Shown here one piece after another: positions 1-6,681 of a stretch of DNA of 11,724 nucleotides; position 1 is the stretch's first letter; the number at the start of each line of letters is the position of its first letter. The stretch spans positions 1-11,724 of the forward strand of contig LCJG01000023.1 of NCBI GenBank assembly GCA_000998025.1, written 5' to 3'. The notes beneath the pieces were generated by a model. It saw only the letters and a program-made list of their open reading frames with translations. It searched no databases and was not told the DNA's origin. The translations under genes were made by a program, and so were the position numbers. This stretch comes from Candidatus Collierbacteria bacterium GW2011_GWB1_44_6. GTDB taxonomy: Bacteria > Patescibacteriota > Microgenomatia > UBA1400 > MFAQ01.

Positions 1-1
1 G

Positions 2-1165
2 CTGGATATCGGGGACATCATTCAGGCGACAGGGAAGGTTGTAAAAACGAGGACCGGAGAGGTATCTTTGGAAGTGACGGAAATTAAAATTCTGGCAAAG
101 TCCCGACTACCCATGCCCGAGAAGTGGGCAGGAATAACTGACCCAGATGAAGCTTTACGTAAAAGATACCTTGACTTGATGATGGACCAGGAAAAAATGA
201 AACGGTTCGAAAGAAAGTCAAAGTTCTGGGAGGTGACGAGAAAGTTCTTGAAGGAAAAAGGGTTCATGGAAGTGGAGACACCGGTACTGGAAAGTGTGAC
301 CGGAGGAGCTGATGCCAAACCTTTTGTCACCCACATGAATGCCATAGATCAGGATTTTTATTTGAGGATTTCGACTGAACTATATCAGAAGAGGCTTGTC
401 GGAGCTGGTTTTGAAAAGATATATACCATCGGACCAAACTTCCGAAACGAAGGCATGGACGATGAACACCTGCCTGAGTACTATCAGTGCGAATGGTACT
501 GGGCTTACGCCGATTACAGGGACAATATGGAGCTGGTGAAAGAACTTTATCGGTTTGTGGCGAAAGAAGTCTATGGAAAAACGAAGTTTGTGAGTAGGGG
601 GATGGAATATGACCTGGCCGACGAATGGAAAGAAATAGACTATGTGGAAATAATCAAAGAAAAGCTGGGAATCGACATTTTCAAGTCTACCGATGAGGAA
701 ATGCTCAAAATAATAAAAGCAAAGGGGGTGGTTCTGACTGGCGCGATAAATAGAAGCAGGCTTATTGATAACTGCTGGAAGATAATCCGCAAGACAATTG
801 CCGGGCCGGCGTTCCTACTCAATGAACCGAAGTTTATGTCCCCCCTAGCCAAGAGTAAGCCGGAAGAGCCAGAGCTGACGGAAAGATTCCATGTAATCAT
901 AGCTGGATCAGAATTAGGAAATGGATATACAGAACTGAATGACCCGGAGGATCAGAGAGCCAGATTTGAGGAACAACAAGGGCAGAGGGAAGCGGGGGAC
1001 GAGGAAGCACAAATGCTGGACACAGACTTTGTGGAAATGCTCGAGTATGGTATGCCGCCAACTTCCGGCTGGGGGCACTCCGAAAGGCTCTTCTGGTTCC
1101 TCGAAGATGTATCCGGGAGAGAAGGAGTGTTATTTCCGCCTTTAAGAATCAAAAAAGATCAATAA
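2..1165 (+). CDS. lysS: Lysyl-tRNA synthetase, class II (5' end missing)
   Basis: Charges tRNA-Lys with lysine in the cytoplasm. The reading frame is open from base 2, so the N-terminal part of the anticodon-binding OB fold lies outside the window; the TTG at 68 is internal, not a start. The family signature is clear: the KRYLDL and MEVETPVL stretches of motif 1, then GGADAKPF, LRISTELYQKRL, and motif 2 with FRNEGMDDEHLPE followed by AYADY, the usual LysRS order. Motif 3 reads GWGHSERLFWF instead of the GxGIGIDRL common in bacterial LysRS, so Asp-Arg is replaced by Glu-Arg, as in many AsnRS. The rest fits LysRS better than AspRS or AsnRS. It ends in TAA, 19 nt before the next gene, with no terminator visible between them, so the two are probably co-transcribed. 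Confidence 0.92.
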   Translation: MDIGDIIQATGKVVKTRTGEVSLEVTEIKILAKSRLPMPEKWAGITDPDEALRKRYLDLMMDQEKMKRFERKSKFWEVTRKFLKEKGFMEVETPVLESVTGGADAKPFVTHMNAIDQDFYLRISTELYQKRLVGAGFEKIYTIGPNFRNEGMDDEHLPEYYQCEWYWAYADYRDNMELVKELYRFVAKEVYGKTKFVSRGMEYDLADEWKEIDYVEIIKEKLGIDIFKSTDEEMLKIIKAKGVVLTGAINRSRLIDNCWKIIRKTIAGPAFLLNEPKFMSPLAKSKPEEPELTERFHVIIAGSELGNGYTELNDPEDQRARFEEQQGQREAGDEEAQMLDTDFVEMLEYGMPPTSGWGHSERLFWFLEDVSGREGVLFPPLRIKKDQ

Positions 1166-1184
1166 AATACAGAAAGAATTACAG

Positions 1185-2765
1185 ATGTTAGATCAGTTAG
1201 CTGTTGAGCAAGATGTCAGCCATGAGGAATTAACATATCAGAATTTAAAGGGTAAATATCTATTGGGTGAATGGCGAGAATATGCACAAAAAGATAATCA
1301 TCTGGCAATCAGTTTGTTCTTAGGAGAAAATCAACGGGCAGGTACGACGAAAGATTTCATAATGAAAGGTGGAATACTTTTGATGGAATTAGAATCTGAG
1401 GATGGCGTGATCAACAGACAGGTTCCGGAATGGTTTGTTACTCTAAAGGAGTACGTCGACCAAGGTGGAGTTGTTGATAAAGAAATTGAGATGATTGCTA
1501 GATTATTGGTTGATAGAAAGCTGGCTGGGTTAAGGCTGACTGAAGAAAAAGGTCATTTTATGAAAATGAGTAGTGACATTAATGCTTTGATTCCTCTGGT
1601 TGAATGTCAACCCATGAGGTCTTTGGCTGTTAGTTCTATTGTGGAAATCACTTCTGGAAGGAATGTGTCAAATAGGCGCCATGGATATGTATGCCTGGGT
1701 TTCCTTAAAGATAGTGATGCTGTGATAGAGATTTTAAAGGCTAGTTTTGCTCGTATGGATACTAACGAATCAATTGACATAGTAGATTCCTTGTCACAGA
1801 GAGAAGGTTTTGTAGATATGATCCAAGTTATTTCAAGGAATTTGTCGTTAGCTAGCGATACAATGGTGAAGAGTTTTTGGAATAGTATTAAGGAATATTG
1901 TGACAGGAGAATGGTGGACGGATTCTCTGATGATTTGAGATTGTTTTTTAGGGATGAAATTATGGAGGCCGATGAGGATTTGGCAAGTACGCTTCCAAGT
2001 AATTTAGTCGATTGGTTGATGGACGAAAGAGAAACAAATGTCGAAATAGATAGCAGGGAATTATTATGGGAAGTAATTGTTGAAGGTACCAATATTCAGC
2101 AGACAGCCGATAAAATTAAGGATATGAAATACGTTGATAGATTAATCTATTTGAGTGATATGATGCCAGGGGAAGAGTTTGTTGTTGTTAGATTTATTTC
2201 TTCACTATTTAACAATGGATATCCTTATAGCGAAGAAACCGCTCTTGAAATGAATGATTTCTCGGAATTTAGAGAGGAGTTTTTGAGAACTCCGATCCTT
2301 AGAAAAATATGGAAAATTATCAAAGATAATCCCGATAGATTGTTATTTCAGTTGGCACAGTGGCTGGCACAGTTCCCCGTGAGGGAACTAGATGGACTAG
2401 GTGTCGAAACGCTTGATCTAGTCGAGGGTGTGACACTTAGCGGATCAGAAAGTAGTCTGTGTGGGTGGGCAGATATATATATGGAGGAATCCTTAAATAT
2501 GGATAGAATCGAGACATTATTCGGCGGTCGTTTGTTACAAAAAGGGCTGGGGAATGAAGCGGCAGCTTTGTGTGTAAAAGATTTTAGAGTCACAGATCCT
2601 AAGGGTGGTAATATGGTCTTTAAAAGAGGATGTTATTATGTTGTGGATAATATCGGGCGATGGAAGTATGTTAGAAATGTTGGTGGTGATGAAATTCCTA
2701 GAGCGGCAAAGGACTTGATTACTTTAGCAGATAAGTGGGTTGCAGGACGTGTTAGAATAGAGTAG
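1185..2765 (+). CDS. Unrecognised 526-residue soluble protein
   Basis: I do not recognise this family. The ATG at 1185 lies 19 nt after lysS, with only a weak purine stretch (agaaag) upstream. The product has no signal peptide and no hydrophobic stretch long enough for a membrane segment. It is rich in acidic residues and Leu/Ile, with regular helical spacing over about residues 1-440, which suggests an alpha-helical, possibly repeat-type scaffold. The last 85 residues look different: basic and aromatic, with a short strand-like MVFKRGCYYVVDN segment, so a small separate domain is possible. No catalytic motif stands out. Codons look more AT-rich (GTT, TTA, AGA, GAT) than those of the flanking synthetases, which could mean weaker expression or later arrival. 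The open frame over 1.5 kb makes a real gene nearly certain; the function is unknown. Confidence 0.8.
   Translation: MLDQLAVEQDVSHEELTYQNLKGKYLLGEWREYAQKDNHLAISLFLGENQRAGTTKDFIMKGGILLMELESEDGVINRQVPEWFVTLKEYVDQGGVVDKEIEMIARLLVDRKLAGLRLTEEKGHFMKMSSDINALIPLVECQPMRSLAVSSIVEITSGRNVSNRRHGYVCLGFLKDSDAVIEILKASFARMDTNESIDIVDSLSQREGFVDMIQVISRNLSLASDTMVKSFWNSIKEYCDRRMVDGFSDDLRLFFRDEIMEADEDLASTLPSNLVDWLMDERETNVEIDSRELLWEVIVEGTNIQQTADKIKDMKYVDRLIYLSDMMPGEEFVVVRFISSLFNNGYPYSEETALEMNDFSEFREEFLRTPILRKIWKIIKDNPDRLLFQLAQWLAQFPVRELDGLGVETLDLVEGVTLSGSESSLCGWADIYMEESLNMDRIETLFGGRLLQKGLGNEAAALCVKDFRVTDPKGGNMVFKRGCYYVVDNIGRWKYVRNVGGDEIPRAAKDLITLADKWVAGRVRIE
2753..2758 (+). promoter_or_regulatory. Possible -10 element for the thrS leader
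   Basis: TAGAAT lies inside the last codons of the preceding gene and would start RNA near 2765, just before the basal helix of the thrS T-box. No good -35 lies 16-18 nt upstream, so this is a weak candidate; the leader could also be read through from lysS. Confidence 0.3.
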
Positions 2766-2768
2766 TTA

Positions 2769-2897
2769 AATTGTTCCGATGAAGGGCTACCAACCTGGAG
2801 GAACAGGCGGTCAATGCTAAATTTGACGAATTAAGGGCTACTAAGCAAGCAGGATGGAACCACCCCAAAAGGGTTCCTGCAAGAAGGTAGTTTTTTT
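2769..2897 (+). promoter_or_regulatory. T-box riboswitch in the thrS leader (specifier ACC, Thr)
   Basis: Senses uncharged tRNA-Thr and adjusts thrS expression. Stem I is tiny: TGTTCC (2772-2777) pairs with GGAACA (2800-2805); a kink-turn-like step follows (GATGA 2778-2782 against GGA 2797-2799); AGG (2783-2785) pairs with CCT (2794-2796); the 8-nt loop GCTACCAA (2786-2793) carries ACC, a threonine codon. A short hairpin (GTCAA 2810-2814 with TTGAC 2823-2827) follows. The antiterminator is textbook: GCAGGA (2849-2854), the 7-nt bulge TGGAACC (2855-2861), ACCC (2862-2865), loop, GGGT (2871-2874), TCCTGC (2875-2880). A seven-T run lies at 2891-2897. The terminator arm is less clear: CTACT (2839-2843) can pair with GGTAG (2886-2890) next to the T-run, and GGAACC can pair with GGTTCC so as to bury the bulge. 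Position before thrS and the Thr codon support the call. Confidence 0.8.
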
Positions 2898-2902
2898 GTA
2901 AA

Positions 2903-3022
2903 TTAAAATCGTTTGGTTCGAAGCCCGCCAAAACCGTACTCGGACCTCCCTGGAGTACCGGGTTCCCGCCTCCGTGCGGTTGTTGGCTAGTCTTCTGCAC
3001 CTATCACGATTTTAGTATTTTT
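2903..3022 (+). other. Structured RNA domain between the T-box and thrS
   Basis: About 110 nt that can fold as one closed domain. TTAAAATCGT (2903-2912) pairs with ACGATTTTAG (3006-3015). Inside it GCCAAAACCG (2927-2936) pairs with CGGTTGTTGGC (2977-2987) apart from a small internal mismatch. Inside that, TACTC (2937-2941) pairs with GAGTA (2953-2957), with more C/G-rich sequence before the closing arm. A short T-rich tract (TATTTTT) follows the outer stem, so the whole domain might act as a terminator. The segment is distinctly GC-richer than its AT-rich borders. I do not recognise it as a known RNA family. Confidence 0.4.
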
Positions 3023-3039
3023 AATTAATTAATATTTGT

Positions 3040-4839
3040 ATGTCGAAAAAACTGGACGAAAAATATCAAAAAATGGATGAGAAGAAGCAGAAAATGCTGA
3101 AGCTCAGACACACCGCTGAACATGTGCTGCATACGGCCATGCAGAAACTGTACCCGGAGCTAAAAAAAGCGATGGGTCCAGCAACAGATGAAGGATTTTA
3201 TTTTGACTTTGACTATAGTCAGAAAGTTGCCGAGGAGGACTTTCCGGCCATTGAAAAAGAGATGTCAAGGATAATAAAATCCGGGTCACTGATGAAAAAA
3301 GTGGAAATCAGTGTTGACGAAGCCAGAAAAATATTTGCCGGAAACCAATATAAGCTGGAATGGCTGGATGATATTCAGGTCAGGGGTGAAAAAGTGTCCA
3401 CATACCAGATGACTTTACCAAGCGGAAAAATAATAGATGAAGATCTTTGTTCCGGTCCCCACCTGGATTCCGTGTCTGAGATAAAGGCTTTTAAATTACT
3501 TTCAGTGGCAGGAGCGTACTGGCATGGTGACGAGAAAAATAAAATGCTGACGAGAATTTATGGCACAGCCTTCGAATCACAGGAGGAATTGGATAAATAT
3601 TTGGAAATGCAGGAAGAGGCAAAAAAGAGAGACCATCGGAAGCTAGGTAAATCGATGGATTTGTTTTCGTTTTCTGATTTGGTGGGTAGCGGTTTACCCT
3701 TGTATTCTCCCAGAGGTGCATTTATCCGTAGAAAATTAACCGAATATGTGGAATCGGTGCAGTCCGCTCAGGAATATTTCCAAGTCTGGACTCCGCAAAT
3801 TGCCAAGGCAGATCTATTTAAAACGTCAGGACATTACGACAAATATAAAGGGGACATGTTCCGGGTAGTGTCGAATTACTCTGATGAAGAGATGTTCCTG
3901 AAACCCATGAACTGTCCTCAACATACTCAAATATATGCGGCTCAACCGAGAAGCTACCGTGATTTGCCCCTCCGCTTAACCGATTTTGCCATGCTTTACC
4001 GCGACGAGAAACCGGGTGAGCTTTCTGGTCTGGGAAGAGTGAGATCTTTTTCCCAAGACGACTGTCATATTTTTTGCCGAGAAGATCAGGTGGATCATGA
4101 AATTGATACAGCACTTCAAATGACCAAAGAGATAATGAAGACCTTTGGATTTAAATATAAATACCGTCTTTCGACAAGAGATATGGAACACCTGGAGAAA
4201 TATTTGGGCGACCCGGCAATATGGGAGAAGACGGAAAAATGGGCGGAGACAATAATGGAACGGAATAATATTGAGTATGTTCAAAGTCCTGGCGACGCGG
4301 CTTTTTATGCACCAAAAATGGACTTGGTCGCAACAGATGCATTGGGGCGTGAATGGCAGCTATCAACACTTCAGATTGATTACGTCATGCCGGAGAGATT
4401 TAATCTGACTTATACAGACCAAATGGGCCAGGAAAAACACCCCGTGATGTTACATCGGGCAATTCTGGGATCGGCAGAAAGATTGATGATGATATTGATT
4501 GAACATTATGGAGGTAACTTTCCTGTTTGGTTGTCACCTACTCAGGTAACGATACTGCCTGTGTCTGAGAAAACGATAGAGTATTCGGAAAAAATCCTGA
4601 GGGAATTAAAGGAAAAGGGAATTCGAGTAGAGCTGAACTCTGACGCTGACTCCCTCGGTAAGAAAATTCGAAATGCTGAGGCGTCCAAGATGCCGTATAT
4701 GCTGATCATCGGTGAGAAAGAGGCAGAAAGTAACCAAGTTTCAGTAAGGGCCAGAGGGCAGAAGGACTTGGGGGCGATGAGTGTTGCTGATTTTGTCTCA
4801 AAGATAACTAAAGAGGATGATGAGAAACTTTCAATCTGA
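3040..4839 (+). CDS. thrS: Threonyl-tRNA synthetase lacking the TGS domain
   Basis: Charges tRNA-Thr and edits mischarged Ser-tRNA-Thr. The 599-residue product starts almost directly in the editing domain; the usual N-terminal TGS domain (about 60 residues) is absent. The editing-site residues are present: H24 and H28 (HTAEH), C137 and H141 (CSGPH). The class II catalytic core has motif 2 around residues 312-343 (LRLTDFAMLYRDE to QDDCH) and motif 3 at 472-482 (HRAILGSAERL). The three expected zinc ligands are C292 (MNCPQH), H343 and H472. A C-terminal anticodon-binding domain covers about residues 500-595. The ATG at 3040 has no Shine-Dalgarno; the preceding bases are all A/T. It ends with TGA, showing TGA is a stop here. 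A T-box leader upstream implies induction by uncharged tRNA-Thr. tyrS follows 53 nt later and may be co-transcribed. Confidence 0.96.
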   Translation: MSKKLDEKYQKMDEKKQKMLKLRHTAEHVLHTAMQKLYPELKKAMGPATDEGFYFDFDYSQKVAEEDFPAIEKEMSRIIKSGSLMKKVEISVDEARKIFAGNQYKLEWLDDIQVRGEKVSTYQMTLPSGKIIDEDLCSGPHLDSVSEIKAFKLLSVAGAYWHGDEKNKMLTRIYGTAFESQEELDKYLEMQEEAKKRDHRKLGKSMDLFSFSDLVGSGLPLYSPRGAFIRRKLTEYVESVQSAQEYFQVWTPQIAKADLFKTSGHYDKYKGDMFRVVSNYSDEEMFLKPMNCPQHTQIYAAQPRSYRDLPLRLTDFAMLYRDEKPGELSGLGRVRSFSQDDCHIFCREDQVDHEIDTALQMTKEIMKTFGFKYKYRLSTRDMEHLEKYLGDPAIWEKTEKWAETIMERNNIEYVQSPGDAAFYAPKMDLVATDALGREWQLSTLQIDYVMPERFNLTYTDQMGQEKHPVMLHRAILGSAERLMMILIEHYGGNFPVWLSPTQVTILPVSEKTIEYSEKILRELKEKGIRVELNSDADSLGKKIRNAEASKMPYMLIIGEKEAESNQVSVRARGQKDLGAMSVADFVSKITKEDDEKLSI

Positions 4840-4852
4840 TTTTATTTGATGG

Positions 4853-4873
4853 ATTCCTGGTCAAGCCAGGAAT
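4853..4873. repeat. Short palindromic intergenic repeat
   Basis: A perfect 8-bp hairpin (ATTCCTGG, loop TCAAG, CCAGGAAT), followed by GACAATG, fills the thrS-tyrS gap. No T-run follows on either strand, so it is not a good terminator. The wording resembles a dispersed palindrome often seen between genes in many bacteria (GGATTCC...GGAATGAC); this comparison is from memory. It could stabilise mRNA ends or be a relic of a small mobile repeat. Confidence 0.55.
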
Positions 4874-4892
4874 GACAATGTAGAATAAGCTT

Positions 4893-6110
4893 ATGGACGA
4901 AGCTAAAAAGAAAAAATTGATTGAGAGTTTTTTGACACGGGGTGTCGAAAACATAATTCCTAACCGCGACGAGCTGGAAAAAGTATTGTATTCGGATAAA
5001 AAATTGAATGTCTATTTTGGGATTGACCCGACTGCGACCAGAATTCACTTGGGGCATGCTTTTCCGCTTCGGAAGCTGCAAATACTAGCTGATCTGGGGC
5101 ACAATGTGTCATTTTTAATAGGAGATTTTACTGCTAAAGTTGGTGATACCTCCGATAAGGATTCTGAGAGACCGATATTGACTGATGAACAAATCGAAGA
5201 AAATTTTCAGACATATAAGAAACAGGCTTCGAAGTTTTTGGACTTTGACACAATAAAGGTAGTCCATAACAGCGAATGGTTAAGCAAACTAACCTTTGGT
5301 GATATTTTGAAAATTACCCAGCAATTTTCGTTAAATGACTTTATTGGTAGAGAGCTAATTAAAAAAAGATGGAACGAAGGCAAAAGAATAGCCTTACCTG
5401 AAGTGCTGTACCCAATAATGCAGGGGTATGATAGCTACTTTATGGATACCGATTTGCAACTTGGTGGTACAGACCAAACCTTCAATATGCAAGCAGGGAG
5501 AACACTGCAAAAGGACCTGCGAGGTAAAGAGACCTTCGTGATGGCCAATGGCTTCTTGCCCGGTACAGACGGGAGGAAGATGAGTAAATCTTGGGGGAAC
5601 GCTTTATGGATAGAAGACTCGCCTGAAGAAATATATGGAAAGGTGATGTCTACAAGTGATGATGTCCTAGTAACGTATTTTCTAATGGGAACAAATGTAG
5701 ATATTGAAGTAATTGAAAACGCAAAAAAACGATTGGCTGAAGGAGAAAACCCGATGAACCTGAAAAAAGAACTGGCGAAGATAATTGTGGCAGAATTGCA
5801 TGGGGAAAAAGCAGTGACGGAGGCGGAGGAGCATTTTAGGAAGACGGTGGTGGAGAAAGTCGCGGGAGACGATACTCCGATAATAAAAGTGGATTTTCCG
5901 GTACCGGTATTAGGGCCTGAAGCGTCTCTTGCGGCGTATGCTCTGGCAAACGGATTGGTCTCGAGCAATTCGGAATTTAAAACTTTGCTAAAAGAGGGGG
6001 CGATATATCTTAATGAAAAACGAATTGACGGAGAAGGTGACCTGGCTTTAAGCCAGGGTCAAAATGTCGTGAGAATTGGTAAGCGGAAGTATTTGAAGCT
6101 GGTGAAATAA
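4893..6110 (+). CDS. tyrS: Tyrosyl-tRNA synthetase
   Basis: Class I synthetase that activates tyrosine and loads tRNA-Tyr. The 405-residue product has the normal layout. A Rossmann catalytic domain starts with YFGIDPTA (41-48) and the HIGH-type motif HLGH (52-55). The substrate-recognition stretch LYPIMQGYD (172-180) and QLGGTDQ (189-195) follow, then the KMSKS loop exactly as GRKMSKSWGN (227-236). A helical anticodon region comes next, and an S4 RNA-binding domain occupies about residues 345-405 (LLKEGAIYLNEKRIDG, ending GKRKYLKLVK). The ATG at 4893 is the first in frame and places the start a normal distance before the Rossmann fold; no Shine-Dalgarno is visible. No promoter is seen in the 53-nt gap after thrS, so read-through from the T-box-controlled thrS transcript is likely. 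Confidence 0.97.
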   Translation: MDEAKKKKLIESFLTRGVENIIPNRDELEKVLYSDKKLNVYFGIDPTATRIHLGHAFPLRKLQILADLGHNVSFLIGDFTAKVGDTSDKDSERPILTDEQIEENFQTYKKQASKFLDFDTIKVVHNSEWLSKLTFGDILKITQQFSLNDFIGRELIKKRWNEGKRIALPEVLYPIMQGYDSYFMDTDLQLGGTDQTFNMQAGRTLQKDLRGKETFVMANGFLPGTDGRKMSKSWGNALWIEDSPEEIYGKVMSTSDDVLVTYFLMGTNVDIEVIENAKKRLAEGENPMNLKKELAKIIVAELHGEKAVTEAEEHFRKTVVEKVAGDDTPIIKVDFPVPVLGPEASLAAYALANGLVSSNSEFKTLLKEGAIYLNEKRIDGEGDLALSQGQNVVRIGKRKYLKLVK

Positions 6111-6112
6111 AA

Positions 6113-6132
6113 ACTCCTGCATAAAAGCAGGA
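6113..6132 (-). terminator. Terminator of the 6144-6617 gene
   Basis: CTCCTGC and GCAGGAG form a 7-bp stem around the loop ATAAAA. Read on the - strand the stem is followed by TTTTTATTT, a good intrinsic terminator shortly after the stop of the - strand gene. On the + strand there is no T-run, so tyrS transcripts are probably not stopped here efficiently. Confidence 0.75.
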
Positions 6133-6143
6133 GCTGTGGTTGC

Positions 6144-6617
6144 TTACGAAACAGGGAAAACAGCAGCGAATTGCCAGAGTATTTCCCATTTATTGAACTG
6201 GTGAACCTGGAAGTGCCATCCGGCACTTTGATGTGCCCATCGCCAATAGGCAGGTACGGAAGGAATCTTGACACAAGCCCCTTGGAGTGTGTTTTGTTGG
6301 CCAAGGGCGACAATGTATCTGCCGACTGCAAATTCGGGTTTGTCTAGGTACAGTGCGATGAGTTCCTTGGCTGTAGCAGGTAACAGACCCATGGTGGAGT
6401 AATAATCTTCGACCTCTTCAGTGCTTACAGGTTTGTCAAAACCAATTAAAGCGAGGTGCTTGAACTCGGGTGCAGACAAAAAGGTTTCTGAGGCAATGAA
6501 CTGCCATACTTCATGACCAAAAAAATGGCCGGCAACTGAGCCTGTCGATTGTTCGTGAAGCTGGTTCCTCACAAGCGCAGTGTAGTTTGAGGGTAAACGG
6601 AAAATTGAAGTGGTCAC
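6144..6617 (-). CDS. Small Trp-rich hypothetical protein
   Basis: I do not recognise this 157-residue protein. The start is well supported: a GTG at 6617 lies 5 nt after a perfect AGGAGG, and a strong promoter lies just upstream, so this is a free-standing gene with its own terminator. No signal peptide or membrane segment is evident. It carries six tryptophans, most in the last 40 residues (YWRW, GWHF, KWEILWQF), and several histidines (FFGHEVW, HFQVHQF). The aromatic C-terminus suggests a compact beta-rich or ligand-binding end, but this is only a guess. It sits directly downstream of the Trp T-box operon, yet has an independent promoter, so a shared role is not shown. Confidence 0.8.
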   Translation of the reverse strand: MTTSIFRLPSNYTALVRNQLHEQSTGSVAGHFFGHEVWQFIASETFLSAPEFKHLALIGFDKPVSTEEVEDYYSTMGLLPATAKELIALYLDKPEFAVGRYIVALGQQNTLQGACVKIPSVPAYWRWAHQSAGWHFQVHQFNKWEILWQFAAVFPVS

Positions 6618-6622
6618 GAGAT

Positions 6623-6628
6623 CCTCCT
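6623..6628 (-). promoter_or_regulatory. Ribosome binding site fixing the GTG start at 6617
   Basis: Perfect AGGAGG on the - strand, 5 nt before the GTG. It decides the start, since no ATG is suitably placed. Confidence 0.85.
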
Positions 6629-6652
6629 GGGTGTGAAAGTTCGACTATGGGA

Positions 6653-6681
6653 ATTATATCTTTAAACAAGCGGTTTTTCAA
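6653..6681 (-). promoter_or_regulatory. Promoter of the 6144-6617 gene
   Basis: TTGAAA (6681-6676) and TATAAT (6658-6653) on the - strand, separated by 17 nt: a near-consensus sigma-70-type promoter. Its -35 box overlaps the stop codon of the upstream btpA-like gene. Confidence 0.75.

Noticed and set aside
68..1165. TTG at 68 as the lysS start
   Set aside because: The frame is open back to base 2 and the upstream residues continue the OB fold; the gene simply enters from outside the window.
2909..2929. tRNA T-arm-like GGTTCGAAGCCC
   Set aside because: The flanks cannot form a 5-bp T-stem, and no acceptor or anticodon arms are found around it.
2752..3000. An 82-codon - strand frame across the thrS leader
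   Set aside because: It lies over the T-box and the structured domain, has no SD, and resembles the spurious peptides read from structured RNA.
5435..5968. A 177-codon - strand frame opposite tyrS
   Set aside because: It is the antisense shadow of conserved tyrS sequence, Ser/Phe-rich, and lacks an SD.
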